A model generated the notes under the pieces. The model saw only the letters and a list, made by a program, of their open reading frames with translations, was not told the DNA's origin and did no database searches. Made by a program: the position numbers and the translations under genes. Positions 6,425-14,900 of a stretch of 17,965 bases of DNA are shown one piece after another (positions within the stretch are counted from its first letter, which is position 1; each line of letters starts with the position of its first letter). Source of the DNA: JBKEAJ01 sp047975005 (GTDB lineage Bacteria > Bacteroidota > Bacteroidia > Bacteroidales > Prolixibacteraceae); NCBI GenBank assembly GCA_047975005.1, contig JBKECW010000006.1, positions 1-17,965 on the forward strand, given 5' to 3'.

Positions 6425-8350
6425 CTACTGCATTCCTACAATCTTAAACTCAGTGCGTCTATTTATCTTGCGTCCCTCCTCTGTGTTATTGTCTGCAATA
6501 GGTCTAGTATCTCCAAAACCTTTGTAGCTAAGCCTGTTGGGCGATATATTATTTGCTCTCAGAGCCTCATATACAGACTTTGCCCTGCTTATACTTAATT
6601 TGAGGTTATGTTCTGAGTTGCCTGTATTGTCGGTATGTCCGCTCAGCTCAATTTCTATTGAGGGATTATTATTCAGAAACTCTATCAGTTTATCAATCTC
6701 GTATGTAGACTCTGGCAGTAATTCCGAAGAGTTTATTGCAAAAGCTATATTATTGAGGACGACATTTTTATTCGTATCAATTGGTGTTAGCCGAACGTCG
6801 ATATTATAAGGTCTGTCGACATCATTTACAGAGTCGAGCTGAAAAGTAGAGCTGTAGATAAGGTAGCCGTCTCGTGATACATTAAATGCAAATTTTCCCA
6901 ACATTGGCAAGCAAAATAAGAAGCTGCCTTTTTCTCCCATACAGGAGTGAGATTTTAGAAAAAGTTGATTGTTTGATATATTAAAAAACTCCATCTTAGC
7001 ACAAATCGGTTCACCTGTATTTAGGTCGGTAATGGTTCCCGATATATATGTAGTTGGTATTGCGCTGTATTTCTCAGGAAGTTCGAAAGTGAAAATATCC
7101 ATCTTGTTAGCTTCGTCTCTCCCCGATGACATGAAGGCAGTTCGTCCGTTTCTACTGACAAACAATCCCTGCTCAGCTTGCTCGGTATTTATCGGGCAAC
7201 CTAAATTTTGGACCTTACTCCACTCTTTAGTTTCTGCATTATATGATGTTTTGAAAATATCAAAATCCCCCAGACTTATCCAACCTTTAGAGGCAAAATA
7301 TAGCGTTTGATTATCGCTATGAATAAATGGTGAGATATCGTCGGCATTTGTATTTACCGAAACTCCAAGGTTTACGGCATCGCCCCACACAGGTCTTCCA
7401 TCGACAAAACCCTTTAGCTCGCATTTCCAAATATCCTTACCTCCACATCCTCCTGGTCTATTGCTGACAAAGTACAACTCCTTCTGATTTGCTGAAAAAG
7501 ACGGCTGCCCATCCCATGCAGAACTGTTTACAGGGACTCCAACATTGAATGGCTGGCTCCATCCCTCATCAGTCTTTACAGACATATATATTTCGCAGCT
7601 TCTTCGTCTCGAATCGGCAGAGCAGTTGGTATATAGAATAATTTTACCATCGCTTGATATGCATTGTGCCCCCTCGTTGTAGGGAGTATTTATTGCCCCA
7701 GGCAATGGCACTGCCTCATGCCACTCTCCACCTACCAGATGGCTTACATAAAAGTCCTCTTGAGGCATCTGAGAAGTTGGCAATAATCTTGTGAATATCA
7801 GCTCATTCTCAAAAACAGACAAAGATGGCCAATATTCAGAGTTAGCAGTATTAACATTCGACGAGAGCCGTTCTAGTTCAATGTCTTTATTGCCTTCATA
7901 AAGCTCCACGACATTAGGCAGATCTTCCAACATCTGTTTTGCCACAGTTCTTGTTTTACTCGGTTTGCTGTCTGCAATATATTTCTCTAGCCAGACCTCT
8001 GTATTACCGAAGTCTCTCAGTCTGCGAAAGCATGTGGCTATTTTATATGGCAAGATGTATAGACGAGTACTATCTACAGCATATGCTTTTAACGAATATT
8101 CCAATTGTGATTCAGTCTCATCAAGGTCATCATAGCATTGCGCCAATAAGACTAAAGCCTGAAAATAATTAGGAGAACGCTCTATCGCTTCTTTTAGAGT
8201 TGCGATTTTCTTATCAGGCTCTAAGGTCAGACTTATAGTTTTTGCCTTTTCGTATAGACTGACTGCCTTTTTTGAAATACCTTCTTGAGCTATTGATGTT
8301 CCCAAACAGCAATAGCTCAAGAATATTGTAAGCACAACTTTCACAGGCAT
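6425..8350 (-). CDS. TPR / PD40 beta-propeller / OmpA-domain envelope protein (PorE-like architecture)
   Basis: The 641-residue product has a signal peptide (MPVKVVLTIFLSYCCLGTSIAQ) followed by a TPR-like helical region at about 25-150. PD40 propeller blades follow at about 170-425, marked by repeats such as WPSLSVFENELIFTR, QPSFSANQKELYFVSNRPGG and SPFIHSDNQTLYFASKGW. A carboxypeptidase regulatory-like domain lies at about 435-525 (ISGTITDLNTGEPI), and a C-terminal OmpA domain at about 530-640 contains LSGHTDNTGNSEHN and the RRTEF end, which should bind peptidoglycan. The same domain order is known from PorE of the type IX secretion system, although Bacteroidota also carry paralogues. A good lipobox is lacking (Tyr at -1), so cleavage by signal peptidase I is more likely than lipidation. 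I prefer the ATG at 8350: a strong promoter lies at 8391-8420, inside the longer TTG-started frame that reaches 8419. Confidence 0.88.
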   Translation of the reverse strand: MPVKVVLTIFLSYCCLGTSIAQEGISKKAVSLYEKAKTISLTLEPDKKIATLKEAIERSPNYFQALVLLAQCYDDLDETESQLEYSLKAYAVDSTRLYILPYKIATCFRRLRDFGNTEVWLEKYIADSKPSKTRTVAKQMLEDLPNVVELYEGNKDIELERLSSNVNTANSEYWPSLSVFENELIFTRLLPTSQMPQEDFYVSHLVGGEWHEAVPLPGAINTPYNEGAQCISSDGKIILYTNCSADSRRRSCEIYMSVKTDEGWSQPFNVGVPVNSSAWDGQPSFSANQKELYFVSNRPGGCGGKDIWKCELKGFVDGRPVWGDAVNLGVSVNTNADDISPFIHSDNQTLYFASKGWISLGDFDIFKTSYNAETKEWSKVQNLGCPINTEQAEQGLFVSRNGRTAFMSSGRDEANKMDIFTFELPEKYSAIPTTYISGTITDLNTGEPICAKMEFFNISNNQLFLKSHSCMGEKGSFLFCLPMLGKFAFNVSRDGYLIYSSTFQLDSVNDVDRPYNIDVRLTPIDTNKNVVLNNIAFAINSSELLPESTYEIDKLIEFLNNNPSIEIELSGHTDNTGNSEHNLKLSISRAKSVYEALRANNISPNRLSYKGFGDTRPIADNNTEEGRKINRRTEFKIVGMQ

Positions 8351-8390
8351 ATATGTATATCTATTAATGAAACAATTATTTACAGAAACA

Positions 8391-8420
8391 CAAATATAGC
8401 AAATATCAAACAATGACAAT
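8391..8420 (-). promoter_or_regulatory. Bacteroidota-type promoter of the OmpA-domain gene
   Basis: On the minus strand, bases 8398-8391 read TATATTTG, an exact match to the -7 consensus TAnnTTTG. ATTG at 8420-8417, 18 bases upstream, is one mismatch from the -33 TTTG. Transcription would begin near 8384, giving a leader of roughly 34 bases before the ATG at 8350. This supports the shorter start of that gene. Confidence 0.5.
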
Positions 8421-8493
8421 ATTATTACCCCCTGAGCTACTCAATATAATGATAGAGAAAAAGGTTGACACTAACGATTAGTATACAGCTCGC

Positions 8494-8958
8494 TTACAAA
8501 ATCTCATGCTCCTTAATACCGTATTTATCACGCACTTGACCAAGCAAATCCTGCCGAACTACAATAACAATATCCCTCCCTGACTCCAAAGCAACCTTTA
8601 GTAACGAGTCGTAGCCCAAACCCTTAAGCTCCAGTCCGCCGATTTCATCTATCCACAGAGCTGTATCGTCGGGAAAACTCCGTACATACTCCTCCGCAGC
8701 GGCAAAAGCCTCTTTGGAGAACGCAAAACACCCCTGCATATAATAATTGTCTAGATTTTTTTCATCCACTTGCTCTCTCAACATTATAAAAGGTAAGGTT
8801 TTCCCGAGAGGTAGCAGCACAAGGTCATAGCCAACAATCACTCCGCCTTCATCATACAGTTTCTTGGAATACAAACCCACCCGATTTTCAAAGTCTGAAA
8901 AGTACTTTAGAAACCTAGTACTCTTTCCGCTGTTTATGTCTCCTGTTATTATCTTCAT
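8494..8958 (-). CDS. P-loop NTPase, THEP1/NTPase_1-like
   Basis: The 154-residue product is a small single-domain P-loop protein. Walker A is GDINSGKST (6-14) and Walker B is LWIDEIGGLE (101-110), close to the DEIG-x-[ML]E signature of THEP1-type nucleoside triphosphatases. The stretch GLYSKKLYDEGGVIVGYDLV (28-47) matches the family's glycine-rich section that follows the first helix. THEP1 proteins hydrolyse NTPs in vitro, but their cell role is poorly known. The gene lies on the same strand as the nar cluster, 299 bases after narI, and has a 9-bp hairpin 24 bases before its start. Given mobA at the other end of the cluster, a role in molybdenum-cofactor handling is possible, but this rests on position only. 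Confidence 0.75.
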   Translation of the reverse strand: MKIITGDINSGKSTRFLKYFSDFENRVGLYSKKLYDEGGVIVGYDLVLLPLGKTLPFIMLREQVDEKNLDNYYMQGCFAFSKEAFAAAEEYVRSFPDDTALWIDEIGGLELKGLGYDSLLKVALESGRDIVIVVRQDLLGQVRDKYGIKEHEIL

Positions 8959-8982
8959 TTTTTTTTAGAGATTATGGTAGCT

Positions 8983-9012
8983 AGAGCAACTATTCAGCCA
9001 AAGAGTTGCTCT
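8983..9012 (-). promoter_or_regulatory. 9-bp stem-loop in the leader of the NTPase gene
   Basis: AGAGCAACT (8983-8991) and AGTTGCTCT (9004-9012) are exact inverted repeats around a 12-base loop. On neither strand is the stem followed by a T-run, so it is not a standard intrinsic terminator. On the minus strand it ends 24 bases before the NTPase start codon. It could be a leader structure or a protein-binding site. Confidence 0.45.
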
Positions 9013-9153
9013 TAAAAACTGTATATGCCATATATTTTCCGACCTCTATAATGTTCTATGTAGGTAAAACGGTTTTATCTTAGATTACCTCCATCTTTAG
9101 ACGGGAGATTAATACAACTAAACGATTAAACCTTAAACAGTTCAACGATAAAA

Positions 9154-9235
9154 CTTGCATCTATATCAGGGCTATCGCCCCTATTATTATTTGTATATAT
9201 CCTCTTGCTACGAAGATATCGGGACTACGTCCCTA
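9154..9235 (-). repeat. Two related hairpin units in the narI-NTPase spacer
   Basis: The unit at 9154-9183 and the unit at 9204-9235 align over most of their length (shared CTTGC, ATATC, GGG and CCCTA blocks, with short gaps). Each has a tight hairpin: 9169-9180 (GGGC, TATC loop, GCCC) and 9221-9233 (GGGAC, TAC loop, GTCCC). The stems differ by a compensated pair (A-T versus G-C). An outer pair of the first unit is G-U only if the minus strand is the RNA, which fits transcription from narI. The rest of the 8959-9257 spacer shows no coding sequence; it also holds a near-perfect palindrome TAAAACGGTTTTA at 9065-9077. Confidence 0.55.
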
Positions 9236-9257
9236 AACATCAAACAACTAGCCTCTA

Positions 9258-9929
9258 TCACTTCCTAAAATAATCTATTGCATAGTTTATCGGCACCATT
9301 ACCATGTGCATCAGCTTGGTAAACGGGAATATGATACATATCAGAAATCCATTGACAATATGCAGCTTAAACACCATGTCGGCATCAACAATGTGTTCCC
9401 ATGAATTGGGTTTGAAGATGGCTGTGCCTTGCGCCCAATGCTCCATGTCGAGATAATCTTGCAACGGAGCATGTGCCGTGATGTGTGTACCCCACAAACC
9501 TAAAGCTATCTGAAATAAGAGTAAGGACACTATGAGATAGTCTTGCGGCTTGCCTGTCGCCTTAACTCTTTTGTTGGTGAAACGCCTGTATGTAAGCATG
9601 ATAATACCTATCAGAGCCACACCCCCAGATATAGAACCCATGATAATGGCAAGCATACGCTTTGTTTCGTTAGTCATCAGCCAACGATACATCCATTCGG
9701 GAGCCAGCAAGCCAAAAAGATGCCCGAAGAAAACCATTATGATAGCATAGTGGAACAGTGTACTGCCCCAAAATACCGATTTATCTTTGCTCACAAACTG
9801 CGAGGATGTTACTTGTATGGTATTATTTCTGCGGCATATACGGTATATCAACCCCGTAACAAACACTGCCATTGCAATATATGGCAGGTAGCCCAGAAAG
9901 AAACTGTTTAAATAATCGGAACTTGTCAT
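9258..9929 (-). CDS. narI: Respiratory nitrate reductase gamma subunit (cytochrome b)
   Basis: NarI anchors the nitrate reductase to the inner membrane, oxidises quinol on the periplasmic side, and passes electrons through two b hemes to NarH. The 223-residue product has five membrane helices, as expected. Its four heme-ligand histidines are at 60, 70, 190 and 208; the spacings of 10 and 18 residues equal those of E. coli NarI (56/66 and 187/205). HYAIIMVFFGHLFGLL and FKLHIVNGFLICIIFPFTKL surround them. Its ATG overlaps the narJ stop by four bases, so the two are translationally coupled. It is the last gene of the narKGHJI run. Confidence 0.96.
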   Translation of the reverse strand: MTSSDYLNSFFLGYLPYIAMAVFVTGLIYRICRRNNTIQVTSSQFVSKDKSVFWGSTLFHYAIIMVFFGHLFGLLAPEWMYRWLMTNETKRMLAIIMGSISGGVALIGIIMLTYRRFTNKRVKATGKPQDYLIVSLLLFQIALGLWGTHITAHAPLQDYLDMEHWAQGTAIFKPNSWEHIVDADMVFKLHIVNGFLICIIFPFTKLMHMVMVPINYAIDYFRK

Positions 9930-10471
9930 ACTTCTACTCTTTTTGTTTTACTAGATACTGAACTTGATAGGGAACACAATATATCCAACAAATGCAGATA
10001 GGGCGTTTCTTTCTTTTCTAATGCTGCTTTCATGTTGCTCAGAATATGTGATATCTCGCCCAACAGCTTTTCCACTTCCTCTGTATCGGTCAACAGCGAC
10101 AGATATTCCAAGAATAAGGGTAGAAAGTCGGGCAATTCGTTGGAACTAGGCTCAAAGCCCGATTTGGTGTACATCTCCGTAAGGTCAACCATCGCTTGTC
10201 CTCGCTCTCGCGAATCGCCATACACATGGTCGAATATATATAGATTGCTGCCCGACGAAAAGTCGAACATCTGCACATATTGCATCTGCCATTCGGCTAA
10301 AGTCAGAGGTTCTGCAAAGTCAACAAACAACCGCAGTTTCTCACACTGAGCAGCATTTAAATATGCCTCAGTCTCAACAACTTCCATCACTCCCGACAGA
10401 TTCTCTTTCACATCCTCATCAGGATAGTCCAAAAGCAAGGATAATATTTTGTACGTGTTTTGCATATTCAT
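9926..10471 (-). CDS. narJ: Nitrate reductase molybdenum-cofactor assembly chaperone
   Basis: NarJ is a cytoplasmic chaperone of the TorD/DmsD/NarJ group. It binds apo-NarG, helps insert molybdopterin guanine dinucleotide, and delays membrane attachment until maturation is complete; it is not part of the final enzyme. The 181-residue product is somewhat shorter than E. coli NarJ. It has the family's central block with FDHVYGDSRERGQAMVDL at 80-97 and ELPDFLPLFLEYL at 112-124. The all-helical character and the place between narH and narI confirm the call. A second in-frame ATG two codons in (MNMQ) is an equally possible start. It begins 25 bases after narH. Confidence 0.95.
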   Translation of the reverse strand: MNMQNTYKILSLLLDYPDEDVKENLSGVMEVVETEAYLNAAQCEKLRLFVDFAEPLTLAEWQMQYVQMFDFSSGSNLYIFDHVYGDSRERGQAMVDLTEMYTKSGFEPSSNELPDFLPLFLEYLSLLTDTEEVEKLLGEISHILSNMKAALEKKETPYLHLLDILCSLSSSVSSKTKRVEV

Positions 10472-10496
10472 TTATTGATACTAGCTTGTATTATAA

Positions 10497-11966
10497 TTAT
10501 TTACCTCCAAATAGATTGCGTCCTTCTTTTTCTTTACCCGGATATTCAAAACCTAGTCCTGCACGCAGCTCAAACAAATCGACATTTTCGGATTTTGTAG
10601 GAGCTGTCGGGATAACAAAACGATCGTTATAGTCTGCCAATGCCAGATAGCGGTACATTTCTTCGTAGTCCTCAGCTTTCAGGTCTATGTCAGCAGGGAT
10701 ATTTGGTTTTTCATTTTTCTCGACGGTACGCTCACGCATATAGTTTCGCATTGCCAACAAGCGTGCAAGAGCATCTTTTACAGGTGCTTCGTCGCCTGCC
10801 GTCATCATTTTTGCTATGTAGCCCACAGGGATACGCATATTTTCGACAGTATTGAAGAAGTCGCCTTGTGCGTCAACCTGCTGAACAATAGGCGACAATG
10901 GCGGAGTATACCACACCATCGGCATAGTGCGATATTCGGGATGAAGAGGGAAAGCAACTTTCCACTGTTTCATCATCTTGTAGACGGGAGAGTTTTGTGC
11001 CGCCTTGATAAACTCGTATGAAATACCCTGTTCCTCAGCTTTAGCAACTACCTCAGGGTCGTGGGGATCGAGTATCAAATCCAGTTGTTTTTCGTACAAT
11101 GCTGTTTCGTCCTCTGTCTTTGCATACTCCTCAATGCGGTCTGCATCATACAGCAACACTCCCATATAGCGTATGCGCCCAACGCAAGACTCTGAGCACA
11201 CTGTCGGCTTGCCATTCTCCAAAAGGGGATAACAGAAAGTACATTTTTCTGATTTCTTCCTGTCCCAGTTGAAATATATTTTTTTATAGGGACAAGCACT
11301 CACGCACTCACGCCAGCCACGACATGCATCCTGATTGATAAGCACCACGCCGTCTTCCTTACGCTTATAGATAGCCCCCGACGGACACGAAGCCGCACAG
11401 GCAGGGTTCAGACAATGCTCGCATAAGCGTGGAACATAGAACATAAAAGACTTCTCAAACTCGTCATAACCCGCTGTGTCAAGGTCTTTGAGGTTTGGGT
11501 CTCTTTTTCGAGTGGCGAAAGTTCCTCCCAGATTGTCCTCCCAGTTCGGACCATACTCGATTTTCTCCATCCGCTCGCCTGTTATCAATGAATACGGACG
11601 AGCACTCGGAGCTGTACGAAAACGCTCAGACCCTGTCAGCTTTGAAAAATCAAAGGTATAAGGCTCGTAATACTCCTCGATACCGGGCATATTGGGATTG
11701 GCAAATATTTTTGAGAGGATACTCAAACTGTTGCCTTGATTAAGTCTCAGCTTTTTCTTATCGAGTTTCCAACCACCTTTATATTTATCCTGATTTTCCC
11801 ACTCCACAGGATAACCTGCTCCGGGCTTGGTCTCGACGTTGTTGAACCATGCATACTCCACTCCCTTGCGGCTTGTCCACACATTCTTGCAAGTAACTGA
11901 GCATGTATGACAGCCGATACATTTGTCAAGGTTCAAGACCATTGATATTTGTGCTTGTATTTTCAT
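10497..11966 (-). CDS. narH: Respiratory nitrate reductase beta subunit (iron-sulfur protein)
   Basis: NarH carries electrons from NarI to NarG through four iron-sulfur clusters at the cytoplasmic face of the membrane. The 489-residue product has all cysteine groups in order: 16, 19, 22 and 26; 182, 185, 190 and 194; 215, 221 and 225; and 242, 245, 257 and 261. In the third group a tryptophan (Trp218, in CRGWRECVSACP) replaces the second cysteine. This is the known NarH feature that gives a [3Fe-4S] cluster. The gene begins 12 bases after narG and is followed by narJ, consistent with one operon. It is slightly shorter than E. coli NarH (512 residues). It appears intact. Confidence 0.97.
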   Translation of the reverse strand: MKIQAQISMVLNLDKCIGCHTCSVTCKNVWTSRKGVEYAWFNNVETKPGAGYPVEWENQDKYKGGWKLDKKKLRLNQGNSLSILSKIFANPNMPGIEEYYEPYTFDFSKLTGSERFRTAPSARPYSLITGERMEKIEYGPNWEDNLGGTFATRKRDPNLKDLDTAGYDEFEKSFMFYVPRLCEHCLNPACAASCPSGAIYKRKEDGVVLINQDACRGWRECVSACPYKKIYFNWDRKKSEKCTFCYPLLENGKPTVCSESCVGRIRYMGVLLYDADRIEEYAKTEDETALYEKQLDLILDPHDPEVVAKAEEQGISYEFIKAAQNSPVYKMMKQWKVAFPLHPEYRTMPMVWYTPPLSPIVQQVDAQGDFFNTVENMRIPVGYIAKMMTAGDEAPVKDALARLLAMRNYMRERTVEKNEKPNIPADIDLKAEDYEEMYRYLALADYNDRFVIPTAPTKSENVDLFELRAGLGFEYPGKEKEGRNLFGGK

Positions 11967-11978
11967 CTGTTTTTGTTT

Positions 11979-14900
11979 TTAATCTTCTCCCCATTCCACA
12001 TTATCGCACTTGCGGATGATTACAAATTCGTCGCGGTTTGCCCCGATTGTTCCGTAATAGTTCAACCCATACGACAACTGAGCGTATCCGCCAATCATGT
12101 GTGTAGGTTTCGGACACAAACGAGATATTGAATTATGTATGCCGCCACGATTTCCCGTGATATTACTCAACGGAACATTAACAGTTCTTTCCTGATTATG
12201 ATACATTATCAAAGCGCCTTCGGGAATACGCTGAGAGACTATTGCCCTGCAACTTGCCGTGCCATTGTCATTGAACACCTCAACCCAGTCATTGTCCTTG
12301 ATACCGATTTTTGAAGCATCGGCTTCACTAATCCATATCACAGGACCTCCACGTCCCAGTGTCAACATCAGCAAATTATCGCTCCACGACGAGTGGATAG
12401 TCCATTTGTTGTGCGGAGTTATGAGGTTCAATACCAGAGTTTCGTCAGTTATCTGCAAGCGTTCTTTTACATTGTTGATTTCCTGCTTCGATATTGGCGG
12501 TTTGTAGCAAACTAGGTTCTCGCCAAATGCTGCCATCCACGGGTGGTCTTGGTATAGAGACTGCCTGCCTGTGATGGTACGCCAAGGAATAAGCTCATGC
12601 ACATTGGTATAGTTCGAGGTGTAATTGACCTCGTGCGACTCTATACCACTCCAAATCGGGGAGTTGAGTACACGGCGTGGTTGCTGTACCAAATCCTTAT
12701 AACGCAATTGTGTTTCGCCGCCTTCCTCAACAAGATGTTCCAAATGAAGTCCCGTCGGTTTTTCGAGAGCTTTCCACGCCTTGCGAGAGGTGATGCCGTT
12801 GCTTTCGGGAGCTAAAGACAAAATCGACTCAATAGCATGAATATCAGTTTCTAATGCAGGTAGTCCTTCGGTGCTTCCCGAGTCTTTAATCACTCCGTTT
12901 AACTGTTTCAACAGCTCGTATTCTTCATTGGATTTCCACGTTATACCTTTTCCTGATATTCCGGCTTTCTCCAACAATGGTCCTAGAGACGTGAATCGCT
13001 TGTAAGTCTCGGGATAGTTACGCTCAACCACAAGGAGTTTTCCCATATTCTTACCCGGAACAGGACGACTTCCTGTATCTTTCCAGTCTTCGACATATAT
13101 AGGCTCCGATATTTCACCCGGTGAGTCGTGCATAAGTGGCTGCATTACAACATCTTTCTCCACTCCTAAATGCCCCTTACACAATTCTGAAAATTTAGCT
13201 GCCAGACCCTTAAAAGCATCCCAGTCGGTGCGCGACTCCCACACGGGGTCTATCGCTTTAGCAAAGGGGTGAATAAAAGGGTGCATATCCGTACTGCTGA
13301 TATCATTCTTTTCGTACCACGTTGCCGCAGGCAGCACAATGTCGGAATGCAACGAAGATGAAGTCATGCGGTAGTCCATCGTAACCACTAAATCCAACTT
13401 CCCTGTTGCTCCCTCCTCATGCCAATTTTGATATTTCGGCAGCTGCTCACCCAATTTCTTCAAATCATCGCCAAACACACTGTTTTGTGCGCCCAGCAAG
13501 TGTTTCATAAAGTACTCCACTCCTTTGGCACTACTGCCGATAAGGTTTGCTCTCCAAATAAACAAGTTCTTCGGACTGTTGCCGTTTTTATCCAAATCTT
13601 CGGAAGCTAAATTCAGCTCGCCTTTGTGCAGCTTATCTGTTACATAATCAGCTACTTCGGCATTACTAGACTCTGCATCCTTACATATCTGCAAGGGATT
13701 TTGGTCAAATTCGGGAGACGATGGTAACCAGCCCATCCGTTGCGACTTGATATTACAATCGAGCAAAGATAGCTCGCTCCATTTATCTTTTTTATGCAAA
13801 GGCGAAATCAGACTGTCTACTTTTACTTTCTCGTAGCGCCATTGGTCGCTGTGCATATAGAAATAACTTGTTGTATTCATGTGGCGTGGAGGACGTATCC
13901 AATCGGAAGCAAAGGCAATAGTTGCCCATCCCGACTGCGGACGTACTTTCTCCTGTCCTACATAGTGCGCCCAGCCGCCACCCGACTGACCAACTGTTCC
14001 ACATAAAATCAGGAGGTTCATGGCAGAGCGATAAGTCATATCGGTGTTGTACCACTGATTTACTCCTGCACCGATGATAATCATACTTTTACCTTCGGTT
14101 TTAGCTGCTGTCTCCGCAAACTGACGTGCTACCGTTACTACTCTGTCTGCCGGCACTCCCGTAATTTGCTCCTGCCATTTCGGAGTGTAGGGCGTGTCGT
14201 CACTATAGTCTTTTGCGGTATGCGGGTCATTCAGCCCTCGCTCCACTCCGTAGTGAGCCAGCATAATGTCGTACACGGTAGCACACAACACTTCGCCTTC
14301 TTCTGTCTGCACTTTTACAACAGGCACTTTCCTTATCTGCACTCCCTCATGCTCGGAGCTGTTGAAGTGGGGATTTTTATACTCCTCTCCACCAAAATAT
14401 GGAAATGATACATCAACAACTTCTTCTTTCTTATCCATCACCGACAAAAGCGGTGTATATTCTTTTCCTGTTCGTAGGTCTTCATTCCTTAGATTCCACT
14501 TGCCTTCATTGTTCCAACGAGAACCTATACAACCGTTGGGGATTACTTTCTCCCCCGATTGCTCATCGAGCAATATCGGATACCACTCCGCTTGCTCCTC
14601 TACGCCTAATTTATCTTTGAAATCCGAAGCCCTCAGCATCATCCCTGTGCGATAGCCATCCTCGTAAGTTTCTAATTTCACAAGGAAAGGCAGGTCGGTG
14701 TATTTTCTTACATATGAATCAAAATACGGAGTTGTCTTATCGACAAAAAACTCTTTCAATATCACATGCCCCATTGCCATTCCCAGAGCGGAGTCTGTCC
14801 CCTGCTTCGGATTTAGCCATATATCTGCAAATTTTGTTGCATCGCTGTAGTCCGAAGAAATGGTAACTACCTTTGTACCTTTATATCGCACCTGTGTGAG

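Noticed and set aside
6413..6436. GGAAT/ATTCC inverted repeat between the convergent stops as a bidirectional terminator
   Set aside because: The stem is 5 bp, AT-rich in part, and lacks T-runs on either side.
8351..8419. Longer N-terminus for the OmpA-domain protein from a TTG at 8419
   Set aside because: It would bury the signal peptide behind 23 residues, and a good promoter at 8391-8420 lies inside it.
9154..9235. CRISPR-like repeat pair
   Set aside because: Only two diverged units with internal palindromes and no equal-length spacers; no cas genes in the window.
14266..14655. Long plus-strand open frame (129 codons) opposite narG
   Set aside because: It lies wholly antisense to conserved NarG sequence, shows no recognisable domain, and resembles several other mirror frames in narG.
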